Shown here: in pieces, positions 45,301-53,216 of the stretch
Position numbering within the stretch: position 1 is the first letter of the stretch
Layout: each line of letters opens with the position of its first letter
NCBI GenBank assembly: GCA_017481875.1
Contig: JAFUOP010000016.1
Span: forward strand, 46,033-110,032
Source of the DNA: Bacteroidaceae bacterium
Lineage (GTDB): Bacteria > Bacteroidota > Bacteroidia > Bacteroidales > Bacteroidaceae
Direction of reading: 5' to 3'
DNA: 64,000 bases
The notes under the pieces: model-generated
Database searches by the model: none
Told to the model about the DNA's origin: nothing
What the model saw: the letters and a program-made list of their open reading frames with translations, nothing else
Made by a program: the position numbers and the translations under genes

Positions 45301-47643
45301 AATGTAAGTGCCGTTGTGGGCCTTATTGCCCCGGGCCAGGCCCGTCGTTCGTTCCTTGCATACAGCGAGCGTGAGCGTGCTGTGCCTTGGCGTGCGGTTC
45401 CCGTATATATATCTTGGTACGAAATAAACATTAACCGCAACAACGCGGCTCCCGGTGAAGAGCATACCAACACCGATGAAACAAAGTGTCTGCCCATTGT
45501 AGAGGAGTGGAAGAAACAGTTGTACGATGTTTACGGCGAGGCTCCCTATGCATTCGTATGGGACGATGGTTGGGACACATACGGAGAGTGGCAGTTCCAC
45601 AGCGGCTTCCCCAACGGATTTACAAATATGGACAACGTAGGTCGCGAGATGGGTGCAGGCCAAGGTGCCTGGTTAGGCCCTGTTGGTGGTTATGGAACAA
45701 GCGGTGGTTATCGCCGTGCTTATTGGACAAGTACAAGGAGCGGCGGTATGCAGTTGAGTAACCCCGACTATTACGAGGTGTTTGTAAATGCAGTAACCAA
45801 TCTGCTTCATGGATATGGTTACGACTTCCGCTTCTTTAAGTTCGACGGTATCAGTGCGCAGTTCTCTTCTGTGGGCCCCGATGCCGGTGCTACAGGCGAA
45901 GAGAATGCCGAGGCTATTATTATGGCCGAGAAAGTGCTCCGCAGCATTAAAGAAGATGTGTTCCTCAATACCACTGTAGGTACTTGGGCATCACCCTTCT
46001 GGTTCCAATATACCGATGCAGTATGGCGTCAGGAGAAAGACGACGGTACAATAGGTAATAACAGCAATAGCCGCGAAAGCTGGATAACATACCGCGACCG
46101 TTTGGTATATCAGAACTATGTTCAGAACTCGCCTTTGTGCCCCATCAACACATTGATGACTCACGGATTCATCTTCACCGAATATGGCGGCCCTGCCTCT
46201 TTCGACCGCTCTTGGAGAGCTGTTGTAAACGAGTTGCGTTGTGCCTTTGCTTGCGGTTCGGGTATGGTTGAGCTTTACAACGACTACAAACTCACCAACG
46301 AACTTGTCAACCCCGCCACAGGCAATGCCGGTGAACTTTGGGGCGAAATTGCCGCTTGTATGAAGTGGCAGCGCGAGAACTCTGATGTATTGCCCGATAT
46401 TCACTGGGTGGGTGGCAACCCCTGGACAGGTGCCAAGGCCGAAATTTATGGCTGGGCAGCTTGGAACGCGCAAAAGGCTGTGATGACACTGCGTAACGGT
46501 GCCAACGATGCGCAGAGCATCAAACTCACATTGCGCGAGGCACTCGATATTCCCGCTTATGTAAAAGAGGGTAGCACCATCACCTTGAGCCACGCATTTG
46601 ACGACCAGTCGTCGATAGAGGGCTTCAGCGGTGTGGATATGAACACTCCCATCGACATAGATGCAGAGCTCACAATCACATTGCCCGGTTCATCGGTGTT
46701 TGTATTCAATGGTGTTGACGACAGCTTCAGTGGCATTGAAACAGGTAAATTCTACCGTTTCAAGGATACAGCAGGCAACTACATTACATCGACCGCAGCA
46801 GGCGAAACTCTTGCAGTGAGCGCCACAGCCGATGCCTCTACAATCTTCTGGTTGAACGAGGAGAGTGAGCTCCTTGCCTTCTCTAACGGTAAGTACTTGA
46901 ATACATTCGAGGGTGGCAATGGCGGCTTCGAGGCTGTTGGTCACGCGGGCAACGCCGTGACATTTACAAAGGGTGCCGTAGATGGCAGCATCAAGATTGC
47001 TGTAGCCGATGGCCGTTACTTGCAGAGCAACGGAACAACCGTTTCAACAACAGCATCGGGCTACTATTGGTTTGCCGAGGAGGTTGAGGCACTTCCCGTA
47101 ACAGTGGGTTCAGTGGGCTATTCTACATTGAATGCTCCCGTAGCCCTTGCCATTCCCGAGAATCTTTTGGCATACACCGCAGAAATCAATGGCGATTATA
47201 TCGACCTTGTTGCTGTAGATGGTACCATACCGGCCAACACGGCGGTGATAGTTAAAGCGGCTGCCGGTACATATAACTTTGCTCTTGCTGCCGAGGTTGC
47301 CCCTGTGAGCGACAATGCACTGCTTGGTACATTGGAGACTATTGAGGCAAGCACTGTATCTGCTCCCTATACATTGCAGACAAACAGAGACGATGAGGGT
47401 AATGTCATAGGTGTGGTGATGCGCAGATATACAGGTGATAACCTTGCAGGCTTCAAGATGTATATGAACATCCCCGACTCTGAGGCTGCCGCGTTCAGCT
47501 TCCGCTTCCCGGGAACAACCGATATTATAGAGGTTGTGGCTCCCGTTGAAGGTGATGGTCGAGTATATGACCTCTTTGGCCGCCCGGTAGAGAACCCTGC
47601 AAAGGGCGTGTATATTGTAGACGATAAAAAAGTGGTATTTTAA
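42370..47643 (+). CDS. Giant secreted clan GH-D-like glycosidase with five beta-sandwich repeats
   Basis: The 1757-residue protein has a signal peptide (GAYSQ), an N-terminal super-sandwich (about 30-225), five repeats of about 140 residues (about 225-950) that share LGVxxLxxxGxVVxxxYH and GNIT endings, then a TIM barrel (about 985-1310). The barrel shows PYAFVWDDGWD and FFKFDGIS; Asp1159 in the latter sits like the nucleophile of GH27/GH36 alpha-galactosidases, so an alpha-galactosidase or alpha-N-acetylgalactosaminidase activity is possible. After a beta-trefoil-like part come a module shared with the 50530 gene and a VYDLFGR...GVYIVDDKK tail. Some databases call relatives enterotoxin; nothing here supports toxicity. 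A 56-codon gene follows. Confidence 0.7.
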   Translation: MNLISKKLFTAVMALLLTCAGAYSQAVMFPQEKQPGTASLSEENGIYTMSNDLFAAQFKKENGTLLFNGCTELGLLAGTELFTVQLADGTEIPASAFTLGEVEMQSLAGNPAAVKGSKRFAGQQLVAQFTHENGLAIEWRAVLRDGSHYMRTEVDVTTTTDIAMYAITPMIYTVENVDGEKAPAVVGNTRGAVIASDKIFAGLETPMGIQTAGEATDLESFVFKAWNGAEAWAWAPEDSEIPADIKSLTQYAQGTVFGSRGYLVFRQTGDYTITLDYTSGSNRLQILGVDILDVNGTVVDSDYHFGFTGGSDSNRDYTVTIGEVGAYMVRIFVSNNGSGEGFGSVGTIAYSKKVAQPALIYDLASTETPYVEPEVVEAEDYEDDGIVETTPETEETTEVSLTWAANLPNFSVEADAPEGLDAWGETEATMVVYSRKQEYAMGAGELSVNFKYSGGYYALDVLGVDILNADGAVVASDYHYGAAGTQNYTLTVPSSDTYTLRILVDKQGKESSYDTRGNITITYPTYSEPVEIAGSLNAENPSLSDTWVSDWTGFSNWEGTLPSSTTLTGTAKYKDTGFYNIGLGRLDVLFDYTNGNHGLYVLGVQLVNADGNVVAQEFKNGFTGSSSTVTYNVYAPADGVYKLRYIADHRNGGTDTNGDITVAFTAISGITAAQQQTKAWTSDWAGFAVWTDAPADLKAWNNSTQTETAPASVQYIDQTYKIKCGSLSVLYDYTGGSHGMHPMGVVVYDLKGNVVSADYHAGFTGGSDINNTYTVKVPETGFYTVRFVVDKNSGGTQTNGTITLSLREIASLGSIVEDETIEHTWTPESWVKIANDDVPNRVNEAGCTDENAYIMEQMITIKSAGVLSVNFAYASGANKLYLAGVDLIDAVGQIAVDDYHAGETGSSSSNNTYKLNVFAPGTYTMRYFVNKAEPFTASGNITLSLKVDYTLHLVAPETTPIKGMWRRQTTLAADTEWNVSAVVGLIAPGQARRSFLAYSERERAVPWRAVPVYISWYEININRNNAAPGEEHTNTDETKCLPIVEEWKKQLYDVYGEAPYAFVWDDGWDTYGEWQFHSGFPNGFTNMDNVGREMGAGQGAWLGPVGGYGTSGGYRRAYWTSTRSGGMQLSNPDYYEVFVNAVTNLLHGYGYDFRFFKFDGISAQFSSVGPDAGATGEENAEAIIMAEKVLRSIKEDVFLNTTVGTWASPFWFQYTDAVWRQEKDDGTIGNNSNSRESWITYRDRLVYQNYVQNSPLCPINTLMTHGFIFTEYGGPASFDRSWRAVVNELRCAFACGSGMVELYNDYKLTNELVNPATGNAGELWGEIAACMKWQRENSDVLPDIHWVGGNPWTGAKAEIYGWAAWNAQKAVMTLRNGANDAQSIKLTLREALDIPAYVKEGSTITLSHAFDDQSSIEGFSGVDMNTPIDIDAELTITLPGSSVFVFNGVDDSFSGIETGKFYRFKDTAGNYITSTAAGETLAVSATADASTIFWLNEESELLAFSNGKYLNTFEGGNGGFEAVGHAGNAVTFTKGAVDGSIKIAVADGRYLQSNGTTVSTTASGYYWFAEEVEALPVTVGSVGYSTLNAPVALAIPENLLAYTAEINGDYIDLVAVDGTIPANTAVIVKAAAGTYNFALAAEVAPVSDNALLGTLETIEASTVSAPYTLQTNRDDEGNVIGVVMRRYTGDNLAGFKMYMNIPDSEAAAFSFRFPGTTDIIEVVAPVEGDGRVYDLFGRPVENPAKGVYIVDDKKVVF

Positions 47644-47656
47644 TTAAAGGAAAACT

Positions 47657-47827
47657 ATGAATATGAAAAAAGAATATTTTGCACCCGCGGCGGTGTATAT
47701 GACAGTTGAGTGCGATACCATTATTGCTACAAGCCCTGTTTCAATCAGCATAGACAAGACACAAGAAGGTGACGAGCAGTTGAGCAATAAGCAACAAGGC
47801 AATTGGGGCAATTTGTGGAATAAATAA
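47657..47827 (+). CDS. Small 56-residue protein downstream of the giant glycosidase
   Basis: The ORF starts with ATG after an AAAGG ribosome site, 13 bases past the glycosidase stop, and ends before a 36-nt palindrome. The peptide begins MNMKKEYFAPAAVYMTVEC and ends QGNWGNLWNK, with an acidic, Gln/Ser-rich middle and no signal peptide. Similar short proteins (KKEY/A.P....ECE..IATSP, ending in a GW.NLW motif) are common in Prevotella and relatives, often uncharacterised. It is probably translated with the glycosidase. Function is unknown. Confidence 0.75.
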   Translation: MNMKKEYFAPAAVYMTVECDTIIATSPVSISIDKTQEGDEQLSNKQQGNWGNLWNK

Positions 47828-47852
47828 ATATTAGGACACAACGTCTATTGAA

Positions 47853-47888
47853 ATAATTGGGCTCGGCAACGTTGCCGAGCCCAATTAT
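47853..47888 (+). terminator. 36-nt perfect palindrome after the glycosidase and small-protein genes
   Basis: Bases 47853-47870 pair with 47871-47888 (18 bp, GC-rich centre). The following stretch is T-rich (CGTTTATTT), so it is a likely terminator. Confidence 0.65.
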
Positions 47889-47953
47889 CGTTTATTTAAG
47901 TGCAAATTGAACTATTTTTGTTGCAAGTATGGCCAAATAAAGAATAAAAGTGC

Positions 47954-47961
47954 TACCTTTG
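47954..47961 (+). promoter_or_regulatory. -7 box of gpmI
   Basis: TACCTTTG matches TAnnTTTG and lies 63 bases before the gpmI ATG. Confidence 0.6.
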
Positions 47962-48024
47962 TACCTTGGAATGTCGCGCGTGCGGCAGAATGAAACAGAT
48001 TAAATAATTAAAAACAAAAATATT

Positions 48025-49524
48025 ATGGCAAACAAAGCATTATTGGTAATCCTCGATGGTTGGGGAATTGGTAACCACGGTAAGGGTGATGTTATTTTTA
48101 ATACCCCCACACCTTACTGGGATCATTTAGTGTCGGTATATCCCAATTCTAAATTGCAGGCGAGTGGCGAAAATGTAGGTCTCCCCGCAGGTCAGATGGG
48201 TAACAGCGAGGTGGGCCACCTTAACATTGGCGGTGGTCGTGTTGTGTATCAGGATTTGTTGAAGATTAACCGTGCGATTGCCGACGGCTCTATAGCCAAA
48301 AATCCTGAATTGGTGGCTGCTGTAGAGTATGCCAAGAATAACGGTAAGAAACTCCATTTTATGGGCCTCACCTCAAACGGTGGCGTTCACAGCTCACTGG
48401 AGCACCTCGAGGCTATGTATAAGTTTGCTGCAGAGCAAGGTGTGGAAAACGCTTTTGTTCACTGCTTTATGGACGGCCGCGACACCGACCCTAAGAGCGG
48501 TGCCGGCTTCATTGCCGACCTCACAGCCAAGAACCTTAAACTCGCTACTATCGTGGGCCGCTACTATGCAATGGACCGCGACAAGCGTTGGGAGCGTGTT
48601 AAAATAGCATACGACCTCATTGTGAACGGCGAGGGCAAGCCTGCAACAGATATGGTTGCTGCCGTTGAGGAGTCTTATGCCGAGGGCGTTACCGATGAGT
48701 TTATCAAGCCTATAGTAAACAGCGCATTCGATGGTCGCATAGGTGAGGGTGATGCTGTAATCTTCTTCAACTACCGCAATGACCGTGCAAAAGAGCTCAC
48801 CGTAGTGCTCACACAAGAGGATATGCCTGCCGAGGGTATGCACACAATACCCGGCTTGCAGTACTATTGTATGACTCCCTATGATGCAAAGTTCACAGGT
48901 GTGCACATATTGTTCGACAAAGAGAACGTAGATAACACCCTTGGTGAGTTTGTATCTAAGCAGGGTATGAAGCAGCTTCACATTGCCGAGACCGAGAAAT
49001 ATGCCCACGTAACCTTCTTCTTCAACGGAGGCCGCGAGGCACCCTACGAGGGCGAGGAGCGCATTCTTGTTCCCTCTCCCAAAGTGGCTACATACGACTT
49101 GCAGCCCGAAATGAGTGCGTATGAGGTGAAAGATAAGTTGGTGGCCGAAATTAATTCGGAGAAATTTGATTTCATTGTTGTGAACTTTGCCAACGGTGAT
49201 ATGGTGGGCCACACAGGTGTTTATAGTGCAATAGAGAAGGCTGTTCTGGCAGTAGATGCGTGCCTTAAAGATGTAATTGAGGCTGCACGTGAGCACGGTT
49301 ACGAGTCTATAATCATTGCCGACCATGGTAATGCCGACAACGCAGTGAATGCCGACGGCTCTCCCAACACTGCTCACTCACTCAACCCCGTTCCTTGTGT
49401 ATATGTAACAAACAAGGAGAATGCCACCATTAAAGATGGTATTTTGGCCGACGTTGCACCCACAATACTCAAGATTATGGGCCTGGAGGCACCCGCCGAA
49501 ATGACAGGTGAGTCTTTGATTTAA
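48025..49524 (+). CDS. gpmI: 2,3-bisphosphoglycerate-independent phosphoglycerate mutase
   Basis: The 499-residue enzyme interconverts 3- and 2-phosphoglycerate with manganese. The phosphorylated serine is Ser61 in MGNSEVGH. Metal ligands are seen in ILDGWG at the start, in [12 protein letters not shown] and in ADHGNADN. Length and order fit the alkaline-phosphatase superfamily enzyme. It is monocistronic, with its own promoter and terminator. Confidence 0.97.
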   Translation: MANKALLVILDGWGIGNHGKGDVIFNTPTPYWDHLVSVYPNSKLQASGENVGLPAGQMGNSEVGHLNIGGGRVVYQDLLKINRAIADGSIAKNPELVAAVEYAKNNGKKLHFMGLTSNGGVHSSLEHLEAMYKFAAEQGVENAFVHCFMDGRDTDPKSGAGFIADLTAKNLKLATIVGRYYAMDRDKRWERVKIAYDLIVNGEGKPATDMVAAVEESYAEGVTDEFIKPIVNSAFDGRIGEGDAVIFFNYRNDRAKELTVVLTQEDMPAEGMHTIPGLQYYCMTPYDAKFTGVHILFDKENVDNTLGEFVSKQGMKQLHIAETEKYAHVTFFFNGGREAPYEGEERILVPSPKVATYDLQPEMSAYEVKDKLVAEINSEKFDFIVVNFANGDMVGHTGVYSAIEKAVLAVDACLKDVIEAAREHGYESIIIADHGNADNAVNADGSPNTAHSLNPVPCVYVTNKENATIKDGILADVAPTILKIMGLEAPAEMTGESLI

Positions 49525-49538
49525 TTATAATAGGTATG

Positions 49539-49577
49539 GCATAGCGGCTGCGCCCGGCGCAGCCGCTATGCTTTTTT
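49539..49577 (+). terminator. Rho-independent terminator of gpmI
   Basis: A perfect 15-bp GC-rich stem (49539-49553 with 49557-49571, 3-base loop) is followed by TTTTTT. Confidence 0.9.
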
Positions 49578-49656
49578 GTGCGATGTAAAGAATATTATGT
49601 TGCCGTGGGGCACACCCGTGTGCGCCCAAAGAAATAAGATATAAAAACAAACAATT

Positions 49657-50244
49657 ATGGTACAAATAGGTGATGCTATAGTGTCGTTCGACCTGTTTCA
49701 AGAATACTTTTGCTGCAATCCCTCGCACTGCAAGGGAATATGCTGTGTTGAGGGCGATGCCGGTGCCCCGGTCTTGTTCGACGAGGTGGAGAAATTAGAA
49801 GAGGCATTGGAGGTGGTAGCTCCCGAAATGTCGCCCGCAGCCCGCGCCATAGCCGACGAGCAAGGCGTGGTATATACCGACCGCGACGGCGACCTCGTAA
49901 CCTCCATAGTCGATGGCAAGGACTGCATCTTTGCATCGCGCGACGAAAAGGGCTGCTGCATCTGCCTCATAGAGAAGGCATACAACGAAGGGCGCATAGG
50001 GTGGCGCAAACCCATATCGTGCTACCTGTATCCTGTGCGCTTGCGCAAGGTGGGCGACCTCACTGCCGTTAATTTCCACAAGTGGGAGGTGTGCCGCAGT
50101 GCCGTGGTGGCGGGCCGTCGCAAAGGCATAAAAGCATACGAGTTTCTTAAAGGCCCCCTCATTGAGCGTTTCGGCGAGGAGTGGTACTCAGAGCTGCTCG
50201 TAGTGGCAAAGGAGCTGGAGAAGCAAGGCTTTTTTAATCGATAA
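49657..50244 (+). CDS. DUF3109 family cysteine-rich protein
   Basis: The 195-residue protein has cysteine clusters FCCNPSHCKGICC (about 18-30), GCCICLIE (about 106-113), ISCYLYP and EVCRS, as in DUF3109 and the YkgJ-like group, which probably bind zinc or an iron-sulfur cluster. The family is conserved in Bacteroidetes and no reaction is known. There is no signal peptide. No clear promoter was found ahead of it. Confidence 0.85.
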   Translation: MVQIGDAIVSFDLFQEYFCCNPSHCKGICCVEGDAGAPVLFDEVEKLEEALEVVAPEMSPAARAIADEQGVVYTDRDGDLVTSIVDGKDCIFASRDEKGCCICLIEKAYNEGRIGWRKPISCYLYPVRLRKVGDLTAVNFHKWEVCRSAVVAGRRKGIKAYEFLKGPLIERFGEEWYSELLVVAKELEKQGFFNR

Positions 50245-50386
50245 AGCATTTGCAGGAAATAGCATGGAATATCATTTCGGCGACGAATGTCTCCTGCAAT
50301 GGTAATTCAAAAAGAAACCGACAACCTACACGACGCCACTTTGTGTTACTCGACGGTCGTTGCTGTTAAAATTTTTCTATTTTCCT

Positions 50387-50416
50387 TTGCTATTGTGCTG
50401 AAAAAGACTACATTTG
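50387..50416 (+). promoter_or_regulatory. Promoter of the modular secreted protein gene, with overlapping palindrome
   Basis: TTG (50387-50389), 19 bases, then TACATTTG (50409-50416), a full consensus match. The -7 box lies in the left half of an inverted repeat, ACTACAT-5-ATGTAGT (50408-50426), which could be an operator. The leader is about 110 bases. Confidence 0.7.
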
Positions 50417-50529
50417 CAATGTAGTTGGTGCAGTTTTTTCGTTGCGCCGCATTTTTATAGTGGTAAGGTTGTTGCTTTGCCAAGTTATTTTGTTGTTATG
50501 CAATAAGTTAATCAATTAAATAATTTACT

Positions 50530-53058
50530 ATGAAAAAATTTTTACTTTCAATTCTATGCTGCCTGATGGCTGTATTTGCTGTGCAGGCGCAAGTTTGGAC
50601 TAAAGTTACAGATGCTTCTACGTTGAAGGCTGGCGACCAAGTGGTAATCGCTTGCGATTCTAAAGGAGTGGTTGCTGCGAACATTACTAGTCAGTATCTT
50701 TCAAAAGTAGCAGCGACATTTGCCGATAATACAATATCTTCGTTGCCGGCAGATGCTGTAGTTTTTACCCTTGGTGGAACAACAGATGCTTGGACACTGG
50801 CAAATGAAAGTGCTCAATTATTAGGAGCGACTGCTGTGAAAAAAGTTGCTTGGGGCAGCGGAACTACAACATGGTCTATCTCTATTGATGTAGATGGAAA
50901 TGCAACAATACAGAATGGAACATCTACTTATGGTCGATTCTTGTATAATAATAGTAGCCCGCGTTTTACCACCTATACTTCAAATGCTTCAGCTTCAATG
51001 CTGTTGCCTCAGTTGTATCGCTTGGAAACCTCAACAGGTGGCGAAACACCCGACACTCCTGTAGTTGAGGCTCCTGCTGCGCCTACACTTCCTGCTGCTT
51101 GCAGCTTTGACGATGCAATGACTGTTGAGATTACAGGCGTTGCAGAAGGCGCTACCGCGTATTATTCATTGAACAGTGAAACTGATTGGGTTGAGGGTAC
51201 ATCTGTTGAAATCACAGAAACAACAACCGTTTATGCAAAGGTTGTTAAAGATGGACTTTCAAGCGCAGTTGTTTCTGCTATATATACAAAGAACACTCCC
51301 GTTACACCTCCTGCCGAGGGTGAGGTTGTCGATGTACTCACTCGTGAAACAACAGGTGTTACAGGTACAAGCTATACTGCTTGGTCGGGCAAGAGTGTTG
51401 TAACATCTTCGGCTGTGTATGCAGGCCAGTCTGCCGGTGGCAATGAGTCTATTCAGTTGCGTAGCAATAATAGCAATTCGGGTATTGTTACCACTACTTC
51501 TGGCGGCAAGGCTACAAAGGTTGCTGTAGTTTGGAATAGCAATACTTCTAACGGCCGTACATTGAATGTGTATGGTAAGAACGAACCTTATAGTGCAGCT
51601 ACAGAATTGTATAGCACCTCTACTCAGGGTACATTGCTTGGTACAATTGTGTGTGGTACTTCTACAGAGCTTGTTATTGAAGGCGATTACGAATACATCG
51701 GCTTGCGTTCGGCAAGCAATGCTATGTATCTTACAAGCGTAAGCATTACTTGGGACGAAAGTGCAGGTGTTACCCCTGTTCCTCCCACCTCTCCCATTCT
51801 CCCCGCCGCAACCACTTTTAAGGGTAGTATGATGGTTGAAATCACCGGTATTGCAGCAGATGCTACTGTTTATTATACAACCGATGAGAGCGACCCTGTA
51901 AAATCTGCTACCCGCGTTGAATATACTGAGCCTTTTGAGATTACAGCTACAACAACCGTTAAGGCTGTTGTATTGAACGAGTTTGGTGCAAGTGAGCCTG
52001 CAACGGCTACATATACTCTGTTTGTTGTTGAGGAAACTGCAGGCTATTATATGAAGGTTATTGCCGAGCCCGCCGATTGGAGTGGCAAGTATCTTATTGT
52101 TTACGAAGATGGTACCGATGCTTATGTTTTCAATGGCAAGGACGAGGAGAATGGCTATGTTTCTGCTACAACAGATGGTGATGTAATCAACGCAAACAGC
52201 GAGATTGATGCCGTTGCTGTTACTGTTGCTGCAATGGAAGGTGGCTACTCGATAAGCACTGTTGGTGGCTATATATATAAGACAGCATATAGCAATGGTA
52301 TGGATTTTGGAGATGAGGCCGCAGTTGCAAACACATTCGCAATTTCTGAAGAAGGCGTAGTTGTTTCTTCGGGAAGCGGTGAAAGCAAAACAACATTGCG
52401 TTTCAATGATGCAAGCAACCAAAAGCGTTTCCGCTATTATAAGAGCGGTCAGCAGCCTGTTCAGCTCTATAAGTATGTCGAGGAGCTTCCTTTAAGCCAC
52501 ACTCTCACAGTATCAGAGGCCGGCTGGGCAACACTTTTCCTCGGTTTTAATGCAAGAATCCCCTCGGCTGTAGAGGCATATACAGTAACTACTGTAAACG
52601 ATGGCTGGGTTTCTTTGACTCAGGTTACAGGCGTTCTTCCTTCTAATCAGGGTGTTATCGTTAAGGCTGCTGCAGGTGATTATAAACTCTACTATGAGAC
52701 AACTGCAACTGCAGATGTTGAGGGTAATCTCTTGGCTGGTTCACTCTTTAACACGAATGTCGAAGAAGAGGCGTATGTTCTTGCCAATGGTGAGGACGGC
52801 GTAGGTCTCTACAAGGCTAAAATGACAGATGGTGCTTGGTTGAACAATGCCAACAAAGCATACTTGCCCGCAAGCGCAGTGGCTAATAAGGCAATTACAT
52901 TCTATGGCTTCGAATGGAATGGCACAACAGGCGTCGAGGGTGTAGTAGCAGAGGGCGCAGAGAATAGCGCAATCTACGACATCACAGGCCGCCGTGTTAA
53001 GGCTATCGCAGCCCCCGGTATCTACATTGTAAATGGTAAAAAGGTACTTGTTAAATAA
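50530..53058 (+). CDS. Modular secreted protein with two chitobiase-type C-terminal domains
   Basis: The 842-residue protein has a signal peptide (VQAQV), an N-terminal beta-rich module (about 22-170), a CHB_HEX_C-type domain (about 180-255), a beta-sandwich (about 265-415), a second CHB_HEX_C-type domain (about 420-505; TVYYTTDESDPV is typical), another module like the first (about 510-655), and a C-terminal module similar to that of the giant glycosidase (GWATLF... VIVKAAAGDYKL). The end carries IYDITGRRV...GIYIVNGKK. No catalytic domain was recognised, so a surface binding role is more likely. A strong terminator follows. Confidence 0.75.
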   Translation: MKKFLLSILCCLMAVFAVQAQVWTKVTDASTLKAGDQVVIACDSKGVVAANITSQYLSKVAATFADNTISSLPADAVVFTLGGTTDAWTLANESAQLLGATAVKKVAWGSGTTTWSISIDVDGNATIQNGTSTYGRFLYNNSSPRFTTYTSNASASMLLPQLYRLETSTGGETPDTPVVEAPAAPTLPAACSFDDAMTVEITGVAEGATAYYSLNSETDWVEGTSVEITETTTVYAKVVKDGLSSAVVSAIYTKNTPVTPPAEGEVVDVLTRETTGVTGTSYTAWSGKSVVTSSAVYAGQSAGGNESIQLRSNNSNSGIVTTTSGGKATKVAVVWNSNTSNGRTLNVYGKNEPYSAATELYSTSTQGTLLGTIVCGTSTELVIEGDYEYIGLRSASNAMYLTSVSITWDESAGVTPVPPTSPILPAATTFKGSMMVEITGIAADATVYYTTDESDPVKSATRVEYTEPFEITATTTVKAVVLNEFGASEPATATYTLFVVEETAGYYMKVIAEPADWSGKYLIVYEDGTDAYVFNGKDEENGYVSATTDGDVINANSEIDAVAVTVAAMEGGYSISTVGGYIYKTAYSNGMDFGDEAAVANTFAISEEGVVVSSGSGESKTTLRFNDASNQKRFRYYKSGQQPVQLYKYVEELPLSHTLTVSEAGWATLFLGFNARIPSAVEAYTVTTVNDGWVSLTQVTGVLPSNQGVIVKAAAGDYKLYYETTATADVEGNLLAGSLFNTNVEEEAYVLANGEDGVGLYKAKMTDGAWLNNANKAYLPASAVANKAITFYGFEWNGTTGVEGVVAEGAENSAIYDITGRRVKAIAAPGIYIVNGKKVLVK

Positions 53059-53083
53059 AAGCCAATAAAACCATTCAATAAAT

Positions 53084-53133
53084 AAAAAAGTTAAACCCAT
53101 ACTTGCCACGGCAAGTATGGGTTTAACTTTTTT
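53084..53133 (+). terminator. Long terminator after the modular secreted protein gene
   Basis: A perfect 24-bp stem (53084-53107 with 53110-53133) around a 2-base loop, ending in TTTTTT. Confidence 0.85.
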
Positions 53134-53153
53134 CAATTTTATGATATTCTTTA

Positions 53154-53161
53154 TAAATTTG
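53154..53161 (+). promoter_or_regulatory. -7 box of the GNAT, parE, coaD and S41 genes
   Basis: TAAATTTG matches TAnnTTTG, 55 bases before the first ATG. No TTG at the ideal distance. Confidence 0.5.
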
Positions 53162-53216
53162 CGAGATTGCAAATTAAAGAGTATATTTACACGTTATAAT
53201 ATTCAAGGAAACCACA

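Noticed and set aside
42370-47643. Toxin annotation sometimes given to relatives of the giant protein
   Set aside because: The visible domains are those of a secreted glycosidase with binding modules; nothing shows a toxin function.
48394-49377. 327-codon open frame on the minus strand inside gpmI
   Set aside because: gpmI is certain on the plus strand; the antisense translation has no recognisable motif.
51259-52422. 387-codon open frame on the minus strand inside the modular secreted protein gene
   Set aside because: It is a shadow of the Thr/Ala/Val-rich forward gene, with a Cys/Asn/Ser-rich translation, no start region and no family likeness.
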